This document shows, one piece after another, positions 24,822 through 34,987 of a stretch of 64,000 nucleotides of DNA (position 1 is its first letter; each line of letters begins with the position of its first letter). The notes beneath the pieces are model-generated. The model was given only the letters and a program-made list of their open reading frames with translations, did not search any database and was not told the DNA's origin. Origin of the DNA: Chryseobacterium sp. OSA05B (GTDB taxonomy: Bacteria > Bacteroidota > Bacteroidia > Flavobacteriales > Weeksellaceae); assembly GCF_019970065.1 (NCBI RefSeq), contig NZ_JAHXYH010000001.1, forward strand, positions 1,550,001 to 1,614,000, written 5' to 3'. A program made the position numbers and the translations under genes.

Positions 24822-27800
24822 ATGGAAACCCAAAAATATACTCCAACCAATAAAGTGAGAATCGTAACCGCGGCGTCATTATTTGACGGACACGATGCTG
24901 CGATTAATATCATGCGACGTGTGATCCAGGGAACAGGATGTGAAGTGATCCACCTTGGCCACGATAAATCAGCAGAGGAAGTGGTGAACACAGCGATCCA
25001 GGAAGATGCCAACGCTATTGCCTTAACCTCATATCAGGGAGGTCACAACGAATATTTTAAATATATCTACGACCTTTTAAGAGAGAAAAACTCTCCACAG
25101 ATCAAGATCTTCGGTGGCGGAGGCGGTGTTATTCTGCCTGAAGAAATTGAAGATATCATGTCTTACGGAATCGACAGGATTTATTCTCCGGATGACGGCC
25201 GTGAACTTGGTTTACAGGGAATGATTGATGATCTCGTTAAAAGATCAGATTTCGCAACAGGAAAAGATATCACAGCTGCTGATTTGGATTTAATTGATTT
25301 TGAAAACTCCACAAGCATTGCTAAAATTATTTCAGCCGTTGAAAACTTTTCAGACGAAAAGCCTGAATTGGTCAAGGCTATCGATGAAAAATCAAAAGAC
25401 TTAAATATCCCGATTATCGGGATTACAGGTACAGGTGGAGCCGGAAAATCTTCTCTTACCGACGAATTGGTAAGACGTTTTATCCGTTCCAATCCTGATA
25501 AAAAAATTGCTATCATTTCTATTGACCCTTCCAAAAAGAAAACGGGAGGAGCCCTTTTAGGAGACAGAATCCGTATGAACGCGATCAATGATCCGAGAGT
25601 TTATATGCGTTCTATGGCAACAAGAGAAAATAACGTTTCCGTTTCGCCTTTCATCCATTCTGCATTGAATGTACTGAAGCTGGCTGCTCCTGATGTTATT
25701 ATTCTTGAAACATCCGGTATCGGGCAGTCCGGTTCGGAAGTTTCAGACTTTGCTGATGTTTCAATGTATGTAATGACGCCTGAATATGGTGCTTCTACGC
25801 AGCTTGAAAAGATCGACATGCTAGACTATGCAGATCTTGTAGCATTGAATAAATCTGATAAACGAGGTGCTCTTGATGCGCTTCAGGCCGTAAGAAAACA
25901 GTTCCAGAGAAACCATTTACTGTGGGAAAGTCCATTGGACGATATGCCGGTTTATGCTACAAAGGCATCACAGTTTAATGATCACGGAACGACTGAACTT
26001 TACAACAGACTTGTTGAAAAAGTAAATGATAAATTTTCAGGATTAAATTTACAGGGCTTCGTGGAGCAGGAAATTACAGACGAAGTAACGATCATTCCGC
26101 CAAAAAGAGTACGTTATCTGTCTGAAATTGTTGAAAACAACAGAATTTATGATGCGAATGTTGAAAAACAGGCTGAGCTAGCCAGAAAAATGTATCATAT
26201 CGAAGGCGTAAGAAGTTTCTTATCCAATGAAACATTAGACGCCGAATATCAGAAAGCAGAAAAGGACCTTCAGCAGGAAAACATCGACTTCCTGAGAACG
26301 TGGGACGATACGAAAAAAGCTTTCCATGAAGAGTTCTATTCTTATTTTGTACGTGGAAAAGAAATCAAGGTGGAAACGTCTACCGAATCTTTATCCCACT
26401 TAAGAATTCCAAAAATTTCATTACCGAAATATACAGATTGGGGTGACCTGATCAAATGGAAAGGCCAGGAAAATTTACCCGGCGGATTCCCTTATACAGC
26501 CGGAATTTATCCATTTAAAAGAACCGGTGAAGATCCGACAAGGATGTTTGCGGGAGAAGGAGGTCCGGAAAGAACCAACAGAAGATTCCATTATGTTTCT
26601 GCAGAAATGGATGCCAAACGTTTGTCTACAGCTTTTGACTCTGTAACGTTATACGGTCAGGATCCTGCATTACCACCGGATATTTACGGTAAGATAGGAA
26701 ATGCGGGAGTTTCTATCGCGACACTGGATGATGCTAAAAAACTGTATTCAGGATTCGATCTGGTTAATGCAATGACTTCAGTTTCGATGACGATCAACGG
26801 TCCGGCTCCGATGTTGCTGGCTTTCTTTATGAATGCTGCGATTGATCAGAATGTTGAAAAATATATCGCTGAACATAAGCTTGAAGCCAAAGTTGAAGCT
26901 GTTTTAAAAGCAAAATTTGACGACAGAGGTCTAGAAAGACCTAAATATAACGGTGAACTTCCTCCTTCCAATAATGGTTTAGGTTTAAAACTATTGGGAA
27001 TCACAGGAGATGAAGTAATCCCGGCTGAGGCTTATGCTGAAATTAAAGCTAAAACCATTGCAACGGTTCGTGGTACGGTTCAGGCCGATATCTTAAAAGA
27101 AGATCAGGCTCAGAATACTTGTATTTTCTCTACTGAATTTGCTTTAAGATTAATGGGTGACGTTCAGGAGTTCTTCATTACTGAAAAAGTAAGAAACTTC
27201 TATTCCGTATCCATCTCAGGATATCACATTGCTGAAGCTGGTGCGAATCCTGTTTCTCAGCTGGCATTTACACTGGCCAACGGTTTCACGTATGTGGAAT
27301 ATTACTTAAGCCGTGGAATGGATATCAATGATTTTGCGCCGAATTTATCTTTCTTCTTCTCCAACGGTATCGACCCTGAATATTCAGTGATCGGACGTGT
27401 AGCAAGAAGAATCTGGGCCAAAGCGATGAAAATAAAATACGGAGCAGACGAAAGAAGCCAGATGCTGAAATACCACATCCAGACTTCAGGACGTTCTCTT
27501 CACGCACAGGAAATTGATTTCAACGATATCAGAACGACGCTTCAGGCGCTTTATGCTATCTATGATAACTGTAACTCTCTTCACACCAATGCGTATGACG
27601 AGGCGATTACAACACCAACCGAGCAGTCCGTAAGAAGAGCTATGGCGATTCAGCTGATCATCAATAAAGAATTAGGTTTAGCTAAAAACGAAAATCCATT
27701 ACAGGGTTCATTCATTATTGAAGAATTAACGGATCTTGTAGAGGAAGCGGTGTATACCGAATTCGACAGAATTACGGAAAGAGGCGGTGTTCTTGGCGCT

Positions 27801-28169
27801 ATGGAAACCATGTACCAGCGTTCCAAGATCCAGGAAGAATCTATGCATTACGAATGGCTGAAGCATACGGGAGAATATCCGATCATCGGGGTGAATACTT
27901 TCCTTGGAAAAGATGGTTCACCAACGGTTCGTCCGGGAGAAGTGATCCGTTCTACAGAAGAGGAAAAACAGGTTCAGATCGAAACGCTTCATAATTTCCA
28001 GAAATCAAATGAGAACAAATGTGAGGAAGCTCTTAGAAAGCTGCAGTATGCCGCCATCAACCAGCAGAACTTATTTGCAGTGATGATGGATGCCGTGAAA
28101 TACTGTTCTCTTGGACAAATTACCAATGCTTTGTTTGAAGTGGGTGGTAAGTACAGAAGAAATATGTAA
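24822..28169 (+). CDS. icmF: Fused isobutyryl-CoA mutase (IcmF)
   Basis: 1115 aa from the ATG at 24822. Adenosylcobalamin-dependent enzyme that interconverts isobutyryl-CoA and n-butyryl-CoA, fused to its G-protein chaperone. Domain order is that of IcmF: a B12-binding domain with D22-G-H24-D-A-A (DxHxxG-type; His24 would be the lower cobalt ligand), a MeaI-like GTPase with P-loop GTGGAGKSS (203-211), a linker, and a mutase TIM barrel from about residue 540 ([37 protein letters not shown]). Gln764, just before NTCIF, matches the ICM-type residue; methylmalonyl-CoA mutases have Arg there. Tyr563 stands where, from memory, characterised IcmF has Phe. Monocistronic, followed by a hairpin terminator. 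Confidence 0.93.
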   Translation: METQKYTPTNKVRIVTAASLFDGHDAAINIMRRVIQGTGCEVIHLGHDKSAEEVVNTAIQEDANAIALTSYQGGHNEYFKYIYDLLREKNSPQIKIFGGGGGVILPEEIEDIMSYGIDRIYSPDDGRELGLQGMIDDLVKRSDFATGKDITAADLDLIDFENSTSIAKIISAVENFSDEKPELVKAIDEKSKDLNIPIIGITGTGGAGKSSLTDELVRRFIRSNPDKKIAIISIDPSKKKTGGALLGDRIRMNAINDPRVYMRSMATRENNVSVSPFIHSALNVLKLAAPDVIILETSGIGQSGSEVSDFADVSMYVMTPEYGASTQLEKIDMLDYADLVALNKSDKRGALDALQAVRKQFQRNHLLWESPLDDMPVYATKASQFNDHGTTELYNRLVEKVNDKFSGLNLQGFVEQEITDEVTIIPPKRVRYLSEIVENNRIYDANVEKQAELARKMYHIEGVRSFLSNETLDAEYQKAEKDLQQENIDFLRTWDDTKKAFHEEFYSYFVRGKEIKVETSTESLSHLRIPKISLPKYTDWGDLIKWKGQENLPGGFPYTAGIYPFKRTGEDPTRMFAGEGGPERTNRRFHYVSAEMDAKRLSTAFDSVTLYGQDPALPPDIYGKIGNAGVSIATLDDAKKLYSGFDLVNAMTSVSMTINGPAPMLLAFFMNAAIDQNVEKYIAEHKLEAKVEAVLKAKFDDRGLERPKYNGELPPSNNGLGLKLLGITGDEVIPAEAYAEIKAKTIATVRGTVQADILKEDQAQNTCIFSTEFALRLMGDVQEFFITEKVRNFYSVSISGYHIAEAGANPVSQLAFTLANGFTYVEYYLSRGMDINDFAPNLSFFFSNGIDPEYSVIGRVARRIWAKAMKIKYGADERSQMLKYHIQTSGRSLHAQEIDFNDIRTTLQALYAIYDNCNSLHTNAYDEAITTPTEQSVRRAMAIQLIINKELGLAKNENPLQGSFIIEELTDLVEEAVYTEFDRITERGGVLGAMETMYQRSKIQEESMHYEWLKHTGEYPIIGVNTFLGKDGSPTVRPGEVIRSTEEEKQVQIETLHNFQKSNENKCEEALRKLQYAAINQQNLFAVMMDAVKYCSLGQITNALFEVGGKYRRNM

Positions 28170-28196
28170 TCCAACCTGGATTCACTTATATAAATT

Positions 28197-28228
28197 AAAC
28201 CTCAAGGAATTTTCTTTGAGGTTTTTTT
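28197..28228 (+). terminator. Terminator of icmF
   Basis: 9-bp stem AAACCTCAA/TTGAGGTTT (28197-28205 with 28216-28224) followed by T to 28228. Confidence 0.85.
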
Positions 28229-28251
28229 GTATTTTTAATCTAAAGTTGACG

Positions 28252-29133
28252 ATGATGAAAAAAGAATTTCAGATTTCAAATCCATGCAGTGAAAACTGGG
28301 ACAAAATGCAGCAGGCTCCGGGAGGAAAATTTTGTGACCTATGCTCAAAAAAAGTGTATGATCTTACCGGCAAAACAGATGAAGAAATTCAGCTATTACT
28401 AAGTTCCAATCCATCTGTATGTGGAAAAATACAGAAGAGCAGATTATATATTGATGAAGAAAAAACAAAAATAAATTACCAGCTTTTTCAACTTCCATTT
28501 CGTAAAATTGCCAGCGGAATATTCATTGCCGCAATGTTCACGTCCAGTCTCAACGGACAATCCAAAACAAGAGATACTCTTAGAACATTAGAAATTGGTA
28601 TGATCTTTTACGCCGCACCATCCGACTCGCAGGACGCTCCGGATAAGGACAGAGAATTTTACAGACCTAAAACAAAAACAGTGAAATTTAACATTTCAGG
28701 AAACAAAGAAATAGCACGGAAGTATAAAAAAACAAGTATTCTCACTCTTTCAAAAAAATATTCCACTTATTCCTATTTTTCCGGTGAAATCGGAATTTCT
28801 GAAGAAGACATCAGCTTCAAAAATATCTATGTTTTCGAGGATGAATCCAATAAAAGTAAGCTGTTTTTATCTGCCAACAGCAGACGTTCAAAAGAAGACA
28901 ATTCATTAGATTTAAACATTGATAAAGCTAAAAAGATAGATTTTAACCCGGACAAAAGAAATACACTATACTTCTTAGATGGTGAAGAGATTTCTTATGA
29001 GGATTATGATAAAAATAAAAACGATTCCGATATAGAGTCTTATTTTTTATCAGAAGACTATGCTGAAGAACTTCTTGGGAAAACTTATAATCTTCAATAC
29101 GGAGTTGTCTTATCATACCGCAGAAGAAATTAA
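28252..29133 (+). CDS. Unknown protein with N-terminal Cys-rich module and one membrane segment
   Basis: 293 aa from the ATG at 28252; the longer open frame runs back into icmF and crosses its terminator, so it is not used. The N-terminus (SNPCSENWDKM, then GGKFCDLCSKKVYDLTGKTD) has CxxC and lone Cys residues that look like a small metal- or redox-type module, and precedes a single hydrophobic segment (about 84-100). The long C-terminal part is probably extracytoplasmic, and its end (LDGEEISYEDYD ... GKTYNLQYGVVL) resembles the hydrophilic tails of other Bacteroidota envelope proteins. Not assigned to a named family. Confidence 0.65.
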   Translation: MMKKEFQISNPCSENWDKMQQAPGGKFCDLCSKKVYDLTGKTDEEIQLLLSSNPSVCGKIQKSRLYIDEEKTKINYQLFQLPFRKIASGIFIAAMFTSSLNGQSKTRDTLRTLEIGMIFYAAPSDSQDAPDKDREFYRPKTKTVKFNISGNKEIARKYKKTSILTLSKKYSTYSYFSGEIGISEEDISFKNIYVFEDESNKSKLFLSANSRRSKEDNSLDLNIDKAKKIDFNPDKRNTLYFLDGEEISYEDYDKNKNDSDIESYFLSEDYAEELLGKTYNLQYGVVLSYRRRN

Positions 29134-29208
29134 GATCAGGAGCCGGAATCAGAGAAGAAGCCGCTACTCATTTATAATTTCTGACAGGTTTTTATCTTCA
29201 ATATTTAC

Positions 29209-29216
29209 TATGTTTG
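29209..29216 (+). promoter_or_regulatory. Putative -7 box giving a near-leaderless transcript
   Basis: TATGTTTG ends only 4 nt before the ATG at 29221. With the box centred near -7, transcription would start at or next to the ATG. Confidence 0.5.
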
Positions 29217-29220
29217 CGAT

Positions 29221-29931
29221 ATGAAACCCAAAGCCGTATTCAACTGGAGCAGCGGAAAAGATTCTGCTCTTGCCCTTTATAAAACCTTGCAGGAAAACCA
29301 AACTGAAGTCATTACGCTTCTCACGAGTGTCAATAAGGAATTTCAGCGAATTTCCATGCATGGCGTTCATGTTTCGCTATTGGAAAAACAGGCTGACAAT
29401 CTAGGCTTACCTCTGATTAAAATGGAACTTCCCAAAGAACCATCCATGGAAGAATACCGGGAACTTATGAATAAGACGATGTCTGAAATTCAGGCAATGG
29501 GAATCACGCAATCTGTCTTTGGGGATATTTTTCTGGAAGACCTCCGGAAATACCGTGAAGACCAGCTAAAATCAATAGGTATGGAAGCTGTTTTTCCGCT
29601 TTGGAAACAAAACACGACAAATCTTATCCACGAGTTTCTGGATCTTGGTTTTAAAACGATCGTCACCTGCGTGAATGAAACGTACCTCGATAAAAGTTTC
29701 GCAGGAAGAATCATTGACCCTGATTTTATTCGTGACCTACCGAAAAATGTTGATCCCTGTGGAGAAAACGGAGAATTCCACACGTTTACTTTTGACGGAC
29801 CGATCTTCAGAGAAGCCGTTCATTTTGAAATCGGGGAAACGGTAAAGAAAACCTATCCCAAACCTAAAGCCAGTCCTGAAGATGAGGACGGAGCCTATGT
29901 TTTCTGGTTCTGCGATCTGATTTTGAAATAA
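29221..29931 (+). CDS. PP-loop ATP-binding protein of the Dph6/DUF71 type
   Basis: 236 aa. Adenine nucleotide alpha-hydrolase fold with the PP-loop SSGKDS at residues 10-15. It also has MHGVHVSLLEKQAD, a GDIFLEDLRKYRE segment, and DPCGENGEFHTFTFDGPIF, the conserved C-terminal block of the DUF71 / diphthine-ammonia ligase family. Bacteria lack diphthamide, so the archaeal/eukaryotic reaction should not be transferred; an ATP-dependent amidation or related step is likely. Monocistronic and near-leaderless by its promoter box. Confidence 0.85.
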   Translation: MKPKAVFNWSSGKDSALALYKTLQENQTEVITLLTSVNKEFQRISMHGVHVSLLEKQADNLGLPLIKMELPKEPSMEEYRELMNKTMSEIQAMGITQSVFGDIFLEDLRKYREDQLKSIGMEAVFPLWKQNTTNLIHEFLDLGFKTIVTCVNETYLDKSFAGRIIDPDFIRDLPKNVDPCGENGEFHTFTFDGPIFREAVHFEIGETVKKTYPKPKASPEDEDGAYVFWFCDLILK

Positions 29932-29960
29932 ACGCTGCTCCAAAAGGATTTTCTGACCTT

Positions 29961-31370
29961 TTATGTCAACTCAGAAATAATGGTATTCATCACCTCAAAT
30001 ATCAGCTGAACATCTTTTTCAGTGGTTCTCCAATTGACAAAAGCAGCCCGGATTCCATTCTGATGATTATAGAAAGTAGGCGTCATGAAGACTTTTCCGG
30101 TATCGTTAAGCATTGCTAAAAACGCTCCTACCTCATCCTGCTTTCCGATATCTTTAAGGGTGAAGCAGACCGTATTTAATCTGACCGGAGCCAGGAGTTT
30201 AAAACCATCACTGTTTTCAATCATCTGCCCAAACTGTCTAGATAACTTGACGTTATTTTCTACAATACCCTGATATCCTTTTCTTCCGTAAGCTACCAAC
30301 GAAAACCATGCGGGAAGAGCCTTTAATCTTCTCGAGTTTTCAGGAAGGAAGTTTAAATAGCCGAAACTCTCTAACGGATCTCCAAGGTAAGGCGCATTGG
30401 AGTTCTGAAAAGTTTCCACCTGTAAAATTCTGTATTGCTCTTTGACAAAGAACACGGCGCTTTCATATGGAACATTGAGCCATTTGTGACAGTCAACTGT
30501 AATACTGTCTGCATATTCCCAATCTTCTACAAGATGTTTATAAGTATCTGAACAGGCTGCAAAACCTCCAAAAGCCGCATCAATATGCCACCAGAATTTA
30601 TATTTTTGTTTTAATGCATGAATTGCCTTAAAATCATCAAAGTCAACCGTATTCACCGTTCCTCCACTTGAAATCAGAATAAATGGTTCCCCGTTAAGCC
30701 TGATGATATGATCTTCCAGATCTTCTACAGAGATGGATTCACGATCTTCTCCCGCCGTTTTAATCTTTGTAATATGACCACTTCCGATTCCCAGAAGCGA
30801 CAGAGATTTTATAGCGGAGGAATGAGGCGTTGCTGTTAATATGTTTATTGGCCCTGAAATTCCGTCTTTCGCGATGTCCCTTCCCTGCTCTTTTCCCACC
30901 CATTGGCGGGCAACTGCCAAACAGGTAAAATTTGACATGGTCGCACCGGTCACAAATCCTCCCAGGAAATTATCCGGCAGCCCAAGAAGATCCAGCAAAA
31001 TTTTTATGGTTTCCAGTTCTATATTGGCTGAAATATCTCCGTGTCCTTTTGTTGACTGCGTATTCTGATCATAAATCGTAGCCAGCCAATCGCCGGCTAC
31101 CGAAGCAGGAGTAGCACCTCCGGTTACAAATCCCAGATATCTCGGTCCTCCTGAACCCACCATGATCGGTTCAAACCTTTCATTGAATATTCTTAATGCT
31201 TCTTTAGTTCCAAACCCCTGTTCAGGCAGATTTTGCGTTTCAGATACCGGCATATTACTTACAGAAGTAGGTCTTTCTGCAATAGTATTGAGGTATTCTA
31301 TCCCCTGGTTTTTTATAGTTTCCAGGATCTGATCTATTTGGTCAGAATCATTTTTCAAATATTCTTTCAT
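29961..31370 (-). CDS. PLP-dependent group II decarboxylase (aromatic amino acid decarboxylase-like)
   Basis: 469 aa, fold type I PLP enzyme of the group II decarboxylase family. Seen: GFVTGGATPASVAGDWLA near residue 100, TGATMSNFTCLAVARQW, the WWHIDAAFGGFA segment with the Asp that binds the PLP pyridine nitrogen, and DSITVDCHKWLNVP with the Schiff-base Lys. This is the arrangement in AADC/tyrosine decarboxylase-type enzymes; the substrate cannot be determined here. It is convergent with the PP-loop gene and has no operon partner. Confidence 0.85.
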   Translation of the reverse strand: MKEYLKNDSDQIDQILETIKNQGIEYLNTIAERPTSVSNMPVSETQNLPEQGFGTKEALRIFNERFEPIMVGSGGPRYLGFVTGGATPASVAGDWLATIYDQNTQSTKGHGDISANIELETIKILLDLLGLPDNFLGGFVTGATMSNFTCLAVARQWVGKEQGRDIAKDGISGPINILTATPHSSAIKSLSLLGIGSGHITKIKTAGEDRESISVEDLEDHIIRLNGEPFILISSGGTVNTVDFDDFKAIHALKQKYKFWWHIDAAFGGFAACSDTYKHLVEDWEYADSITVDCHKWLNVPYESAVFFVKEQYRILQVETFQNSNAPYLGDPLESFGYLNFLPENSRRLKALPAWFSLVAYGRKGYQGIVENNVKLSRQFGQMIENSDGFKLLAPVRLNTVCFTLKDIGKQDEVGAFLAMLNDTGKVFMTPTFYNHQNGIRAAFVNWRTTEKDVQLIFEVMNTIISELT

Positions 31371-31534
31371 GATGATGGATTGATAATCTATTCAAAAATA
31401 AAAATACTTATACACATAATCCCCTGTATTAGCATAAATTTTGCATCTCTTTGAGACTTCTAAGAATTTTCTTACATTTAAATAGGCATTATTCTTAATA
31501 TCAATAACTTCAATCTTAATCTAAAAACGCACCT

Positions 31535-32644
31535 GTGATAAAAAAAATTACATTTCTGTTCCTTTTTTACTTTTTATGTTCATGTAAAACCGAAATTCCC
31601 AAAATAAAACCGGTTGACAAAAATGCCATCATTGATTCTACGATAGTGGCTTTCCAGAAAACCCTTTTGGAGCAGCAAATCGATTCTGTCTTTAAAAAAT
31701 ACAATTTCAACGGAAGCATTGCTGTCTTCAAAGATTCACTGCAGCTGTACAGGAAAGAAAACGGTTATTCCAATTTTAAAACGAAAACAAAGATAGACAG
31801 CAGTACTGTTTTTGCCATAGGCTCCGTAAGCAAGCAGTTCACCGCAGCTTTAGTTCTTCTTCAGATGGAACAGGGAAAACTGAATGTTACTGACAAGGCC
31901 TCCCAATATCTTAAGGAATTTCAGATCAAAGAGTATGAGAACATCACCATCCATCAGCTTCTGAATCATACTTCAGGCCTTAATACTTTTGGAGGCAAGC
32001 TGATGTTTAAAAGCGGTTCGGATTTCTTCTATTCCAATGACGGTTTTAATGCTTTGGGTAAAATCGTGGAAACGGTTTCCGGAAAATCATATAACGAAAA
32101 TGCACATGAACTCTTCAGAAAAGCAGGAATGAAAAATTCTTCTACCGGAAATACGTTTGAAGGAAATCATTTCGCCAGTGCTTATCTGGGTAATGAAAAA
32201 AATACCCAGGAAGTTCCCAATATGCCGAAGCGACTGGGCAGTAAAGACATAGGCACTCCTGCCGGAGGTATTCTCTCTACCATAGAGGATCTTCACCTGT
32301 GGAATAATGTGCTTTATGGTGGAAAAATCCTCAAACCTGAAACGCTAAAGCAGTTCACATCCAAAAGTGCGGAAAGACATCATGCTATTCTTGGGAAAAT
32401 GGGATATGGCTACGGGATCATGATGAATACAGGCAAGCCTGAAAGCTATTTTCACAGCGGCTATATAAAAGGCTCTCCTTCTCTGAACATTTATTATCCG
32501 CAAACCAAAACATCCGTTGTGATTCTATCGAATATTGCAGATGAAGAAAAGGGCAAGAGTTCTACCTTCAGGCCTCATGTTGAAGTTAAAAAGATAACGG
32601 ATAACCTTGAGAATACGTTGTTACAGCTTAGATTAAAACATTAA
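31535..32644 (+). CDS. Beta-lactamase-family serine hydrolase, lipoprotein
   Basis: 369 aa from a GTG at 31535, chosen because it gives a complete lipoprotein signal (MIKKITFLFLFYFLCSC) with a lipobox ending LCSC. Class C beta-lactamase/DD-peptidase fold: catalytic SVSK (SxxK) in AIGSVSKQFTAALVL, YSN (YxN) in FFYSNDGFNALG, and HSG (HxG) in YFHSGYIKGSP. Such proteins act on D-amino-acid peptides or esters at the envelope; resistance to beta-lactams cannot be assumed. Its 3' end overlaps the convergent gene at 32628 by 17 nt. Confidence 0.9.
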   Translation: MIKKITFLFLFYFLCSCKTEIPKIKPVDKNAIIDSTIVAFQKTLLEQQIDSVFKKYNFNGSIAVFKDSLQLYRKENGYSNFKTKTKIDSSTVFAIGSVSKQFTAALVLLQMEQGKLNVTDKASQYLKEFQIKEYENITIHQLLNHTSGLNTFGGKLMFKSGSDFFYSNDGFNALGKIVETVSGKSYNENAHELFRKAGMKNSSTGNTFEGNHFASAYLGNEKNTQEVPNMPKRLGSKDIGTPAGGILSTIEDLHLWNNVLYGGKILKPETLKQFTSKSAERHHAILGKMGYGYGIMMNTGKPESYFHSGYIKGSPSLNIYYPQTKTSVVILSNIADEEKGKSSTFRPHVEVKKITDNLENTLLQLRLKH

Positions 32645-33242
32645 CCTTTTTTGCATTCCAGTATAAAAGCTGGATCTGAATCGCCGCTGCACACAAAAAG
32701 AAAGGCTTTATCATCACAGATAGCGCCGTATGAACATCTTGAAAAAAGAAACATGAAATGGCAATCAATGTGACTCCTGCAAAAAGATTTTTCAAAAGCA
32801 AAGGATGAAAGCTGATCTGAAAATATTCACTGAAATTCATCGTTTTCCGCATGAAATTATACACCGAAAGACCTGATACTATCACTAATAAGAGGATCTG
32901 TGCATCATTATACAAGTCGGGTTTTATAAAGAACAACCCTGAAAAAATCAATGAAAAAGCCAGTGCATAACCACTCATTTTTTTGAAACGGCTCTGAAGA
33001 ATATCCTTTTCAATTCTGGTCATTCTTCTTGCCGATAAAAAATCTGCTCTTACCATTTCAAGTTCACTTTTCCAGTTCATTTTGGTTTGGAGAAAAGCTT
33101 CCTGGAAACTTTCATGGTGTTCTTCCATCAGGTCTGATATCTGAAGTATAAAATGATCCTTGATTTCCAGCAATAATTTCTGCTCCAGTTTTTTCGAAAC
33201 AAGATACTGTATGATCTCAATTTCCTGTGCCGTATTTATCAT
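32628..33242 (-). CDS. Membrane protein of the PadR-linked unit (second copy)
   Basis: 204 aa. A helical N-terminal part (IIQYLVSKKLEQKLLLEIKD, HFILQISDLMEEH) resembles the neighbour at 33289 and is followed by about four membrane helices from residue 90 on. The soluble N-terminal plus C-terminal TM layout recalls the DUF1700/DUF1048-like proteins that accompany PadR regulators, but I could not assign it firmly. It lies 46 nt downstream of the related gene, probably in the same transcript. Its 3' end overlaps the serine hydrolase gene. Confidence 0.65.
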   Translation of the reverse strand: MINTAQEIEIIQYLVSKKLEQKLLLEIKDHFILQISDLMEEHHESFQEAFLQTKMNWKSELEMVRADFLSARRMTRIEKDILQSRFKKMSGYALAFSLIFSGLFFIKPDLYNDAQILLLVIVSGLSVYNFMRKTMNFSEYFQISFHPLLLKNLFAGVTLIAISCFFFQDVHTALSVMIKPFFLCAAAIQIQLLYWNAKKVNVLI

Positions 33243-33288
33243 GTTTAATAGGTATTAAATGGTAATTTTCAGTTGTTTATTCAATCTA

Positions 33289-34011
33289 TCAGGCCGCAGT
33301 CTGAAGAAAATTCTGTAGTTTTTTAAGGGATTTTTTATGTTCAAAGAAATTGAATAATCCAAAAATCATAAATGTCTGCAGCGTAAAAATAAAAGCGAGA
33401 GAAATCAGGACACTGATGAATTCATCATGATGCTGAGTTTTAAAAAACAAGTAGATCGACTTTCCGTCTTTTGTAATAACCTGCGCCATCGACATAAGGC
33501 ATATCACGAGTAAACCTATATTTTGCTGATACATGGTATAAAACAATTTTCCTTTATACTTAAAATCTGTTCTGATAAACTTCCGGATTTTGTAATGGAA
33601 TGCCCAGACGATAACCGGAGCCAGAAAAAATATAGAATTCTGTACTTTAAAGAACACGGCATACTGTTCCTCGCTTTTAGAACTGTAAATCAGCAACAGA
33701 TTGATGACAAAAGAGATTAAGGCAAGTAAAAATGACTTTTTAAGCATTTTATGATTGTTCCCTTTAATGATTTTCTTGACAATTACAGGAATCGGCTCTG
33801 AGTAAAAAACAGAATAGCTGGTCATTTTAAACTCATTCTCCCACAATCTTTTAGTCTTTACGAAAGCTTCTTCAAAATGTAGATTGTCTTTACGCTCAAT
33901 ATCTGAAATCTGCGACATCATATGGTCTTTTACTTCCAATAAAATATCCAGTGGAAGCTTTTGAAAGATAAGATAGTCCGTCACCTCATTTTCCTGTACC
34001 TCGGTCATCAT
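33289..34011 (-). CDS. Membrane protein of the PadR-linked unit (first copy)
   Basis: 240 aa. N-terminal helical part (VTDYLIFQKLPLDILLEVKD, HMMSQISDIERKD, HFEEAFVKTKRLWENEFKM) parallels the gene at 32628, and about four membrane helices follow from residue 105. The ATG overlaps the PadR stop by 4 nt (ATGA type), so translation is likely coupled. The regulator and the two membrane proteins form a three-gene operon. Function unknown. Confidence 0.7.
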   Translation of the reverse strand: MMTEVQENEVTDYLIFQKLPLDILLEVKDHMMSQISDIERKDNLHFEEAFVKTKRLWENEFKMTSYSVFYSEPIPVIVKKIIKGNNHKMLKKSFLLALISFVINLLLIYSSKSEEQYAVFFKVQNSIFFLAPVIVWAFHYKIRKFIRTDFKYKGKLFYTMYQQNIGLLVICLMSMAQVITKDGKSIYLFFKTQHHDEFISVLISLAFIFTLQTFMIFGLFNFFEHKKSLKKLQNFLQTAA

Positions 34012-34331
34012 ATGTTAAAAATGGTATTTAGGTTTAACAAATAACTTTTCATTTCGTTCTCCTGAACAGCCTGATGCTTTTTTCCTTTTTCCGTCAAAAG
34101 ATAATATTTCCGGTCTCTACCGTTGATTTTTTGAACTTCTGAAGTGATCATTCCATCATTCTCCAGTTTATGTAACAGCGGATACAGCGCACCCTCGGTC
34201 ATTTCAAGCTCGCCTTCTGTAAGCTCTTTTGCCCGTTGCGTAATCTGATACCCATACATTTTTACCTCTTTTGAAAGAAGCTTTAAGATAATGTTCTGGA
34301 GTGTTCCTTTGTAAAGACTGTTCTTTTTCAA
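34008..34331 (-). CDS. PadR-family transcriptional regulator
   Basis: 107 aa, a PadR winged helix-turn-helix. Seen: YGYQITQRAKELTEGEL, then MTEGALYPLLHKLENDGMI, which is the recognition helix and wing signature (GxLYPxLxxLExxGxI), and KYYLLTEKGKK. Short PadR proteins of this type usually repress their own operon. Here the operon contains two related membrane proteins; the inducer is unknown. Confidence 0.9.
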   Translation of the reverse strand: MKKNSLYKGTLQNIILKLLSKEVKMYGYQITQRAKELTEGELEMTEGALYPLLHKLENDGMITSEVQKINGRDRKYYLLTEKGKKHQAVQENEMKSYLLNLNTIFNI

Positions 34332-34413
34332 ATGATCCTTTTTTTATACCTTTCAAATCTATGCATAATTTTCTTATGTATAAAGTTTTTCTCAAAAAAA
34401 TGTAATTTGCTGT

Positions 34414-34953
34414 ATGAAAAAAATGTATTTCATTGCGATCTATCCTCCACAGGAAATCATTGACGAGGTGAAGATTTTTAAAGAAGATCTTGCTTTGAAC
34501 TATGATAATTCAAAAGCATTGAAAAATGATGCCCATATCACTTTATTTCCACCCTTCTCCAGAGAGCTGGAGTTGGAGAGTGACATTCATGCAGCTTTTC
34601 AAAAGATAGATACCGATCTGCCTCCCTTTGAAATACTACTAAACGGTTTCGGAAGTTTTCCAAATCCCAAAAATCCTGTCCTCTTTGTACAGCCTGAACC
34701 GAATGAAAATTTAAATATCCTTCATCAAAACGTAAAACAGCATTTCAATTTTATCAAATATTCTTTCCATTCCCATATGACCGTTGGTTACAGAAACCTC
34801 AGCTATGATAACTACCTGAAAGCATGGGAAGTATATAAAGAAAAAGAATACAAAACTAAATTCATAGTTGATAAAATATTGCTTCTCCGCCATGATCAGA
34901 ATTGGGTTCCCATTGCAGAAAAGAAACTCACAGGAAACATTCATGAACAATAA
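34414..34953 (+). CDS. 2H phosphoesterase / 2'-5' RNA ligase-like protein
   Basis: 179 aa with the two catalytic HxTx motifs of the 2H superfamily: HITL in NDAHITLFPPFSREL (about residues 43-46) and HMTV in FHSHMTVGYRN. The spacing fits LigT/YjcG-like members, which hydrolyse or ligate 2'-5' bonds or cyclic phosphates in RNA. The substrate is unknown. It is divergent from the PadR unit, and its stop codon lies inside the stem of its terminator. Confidence 0.85.
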   Translation: MKKMYFIAIYPPQEIIDEVKIFKEDLALNYDNSKALKNDAHITLFPPFSRELELESDIHAAFQKIDTDLPPFEILLNGFGSFPNPKNPVLFVQPEPNENLNILHQNVKQHFNFIKYSFHSHMTVGYRNLSYDNYLKAWEVYKEKEYKTKFIVDKILLLRHDQNWVPIAEKKLTGNIHEQ

Positions 34954-34985
34954 ATGCCGGCTTATACAACCGGCATTTATTGAGT
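34949..34985 (+). terminator. Terminator of the 2H phosphoesterase gene
   Basis: 12-bp perfect stem (34949-34960 with 34970-34981), 9-nt loop. The gene's TAA (34951-34953) is part of the left arm. The T-tract is weak. Confidence 0.7.
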
Positions 34986-34987
34986 CA

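Noticed and set aside
31535..32644. Calling the serine hydrolase a beta-lactamase conferring resistance
   Set aside because: The catalytic motifs fit class C-type enzymes and peptidases alike; lipoprotein serine hydrolases of this kind are usually not shown to hydrolyse beta-lactams.
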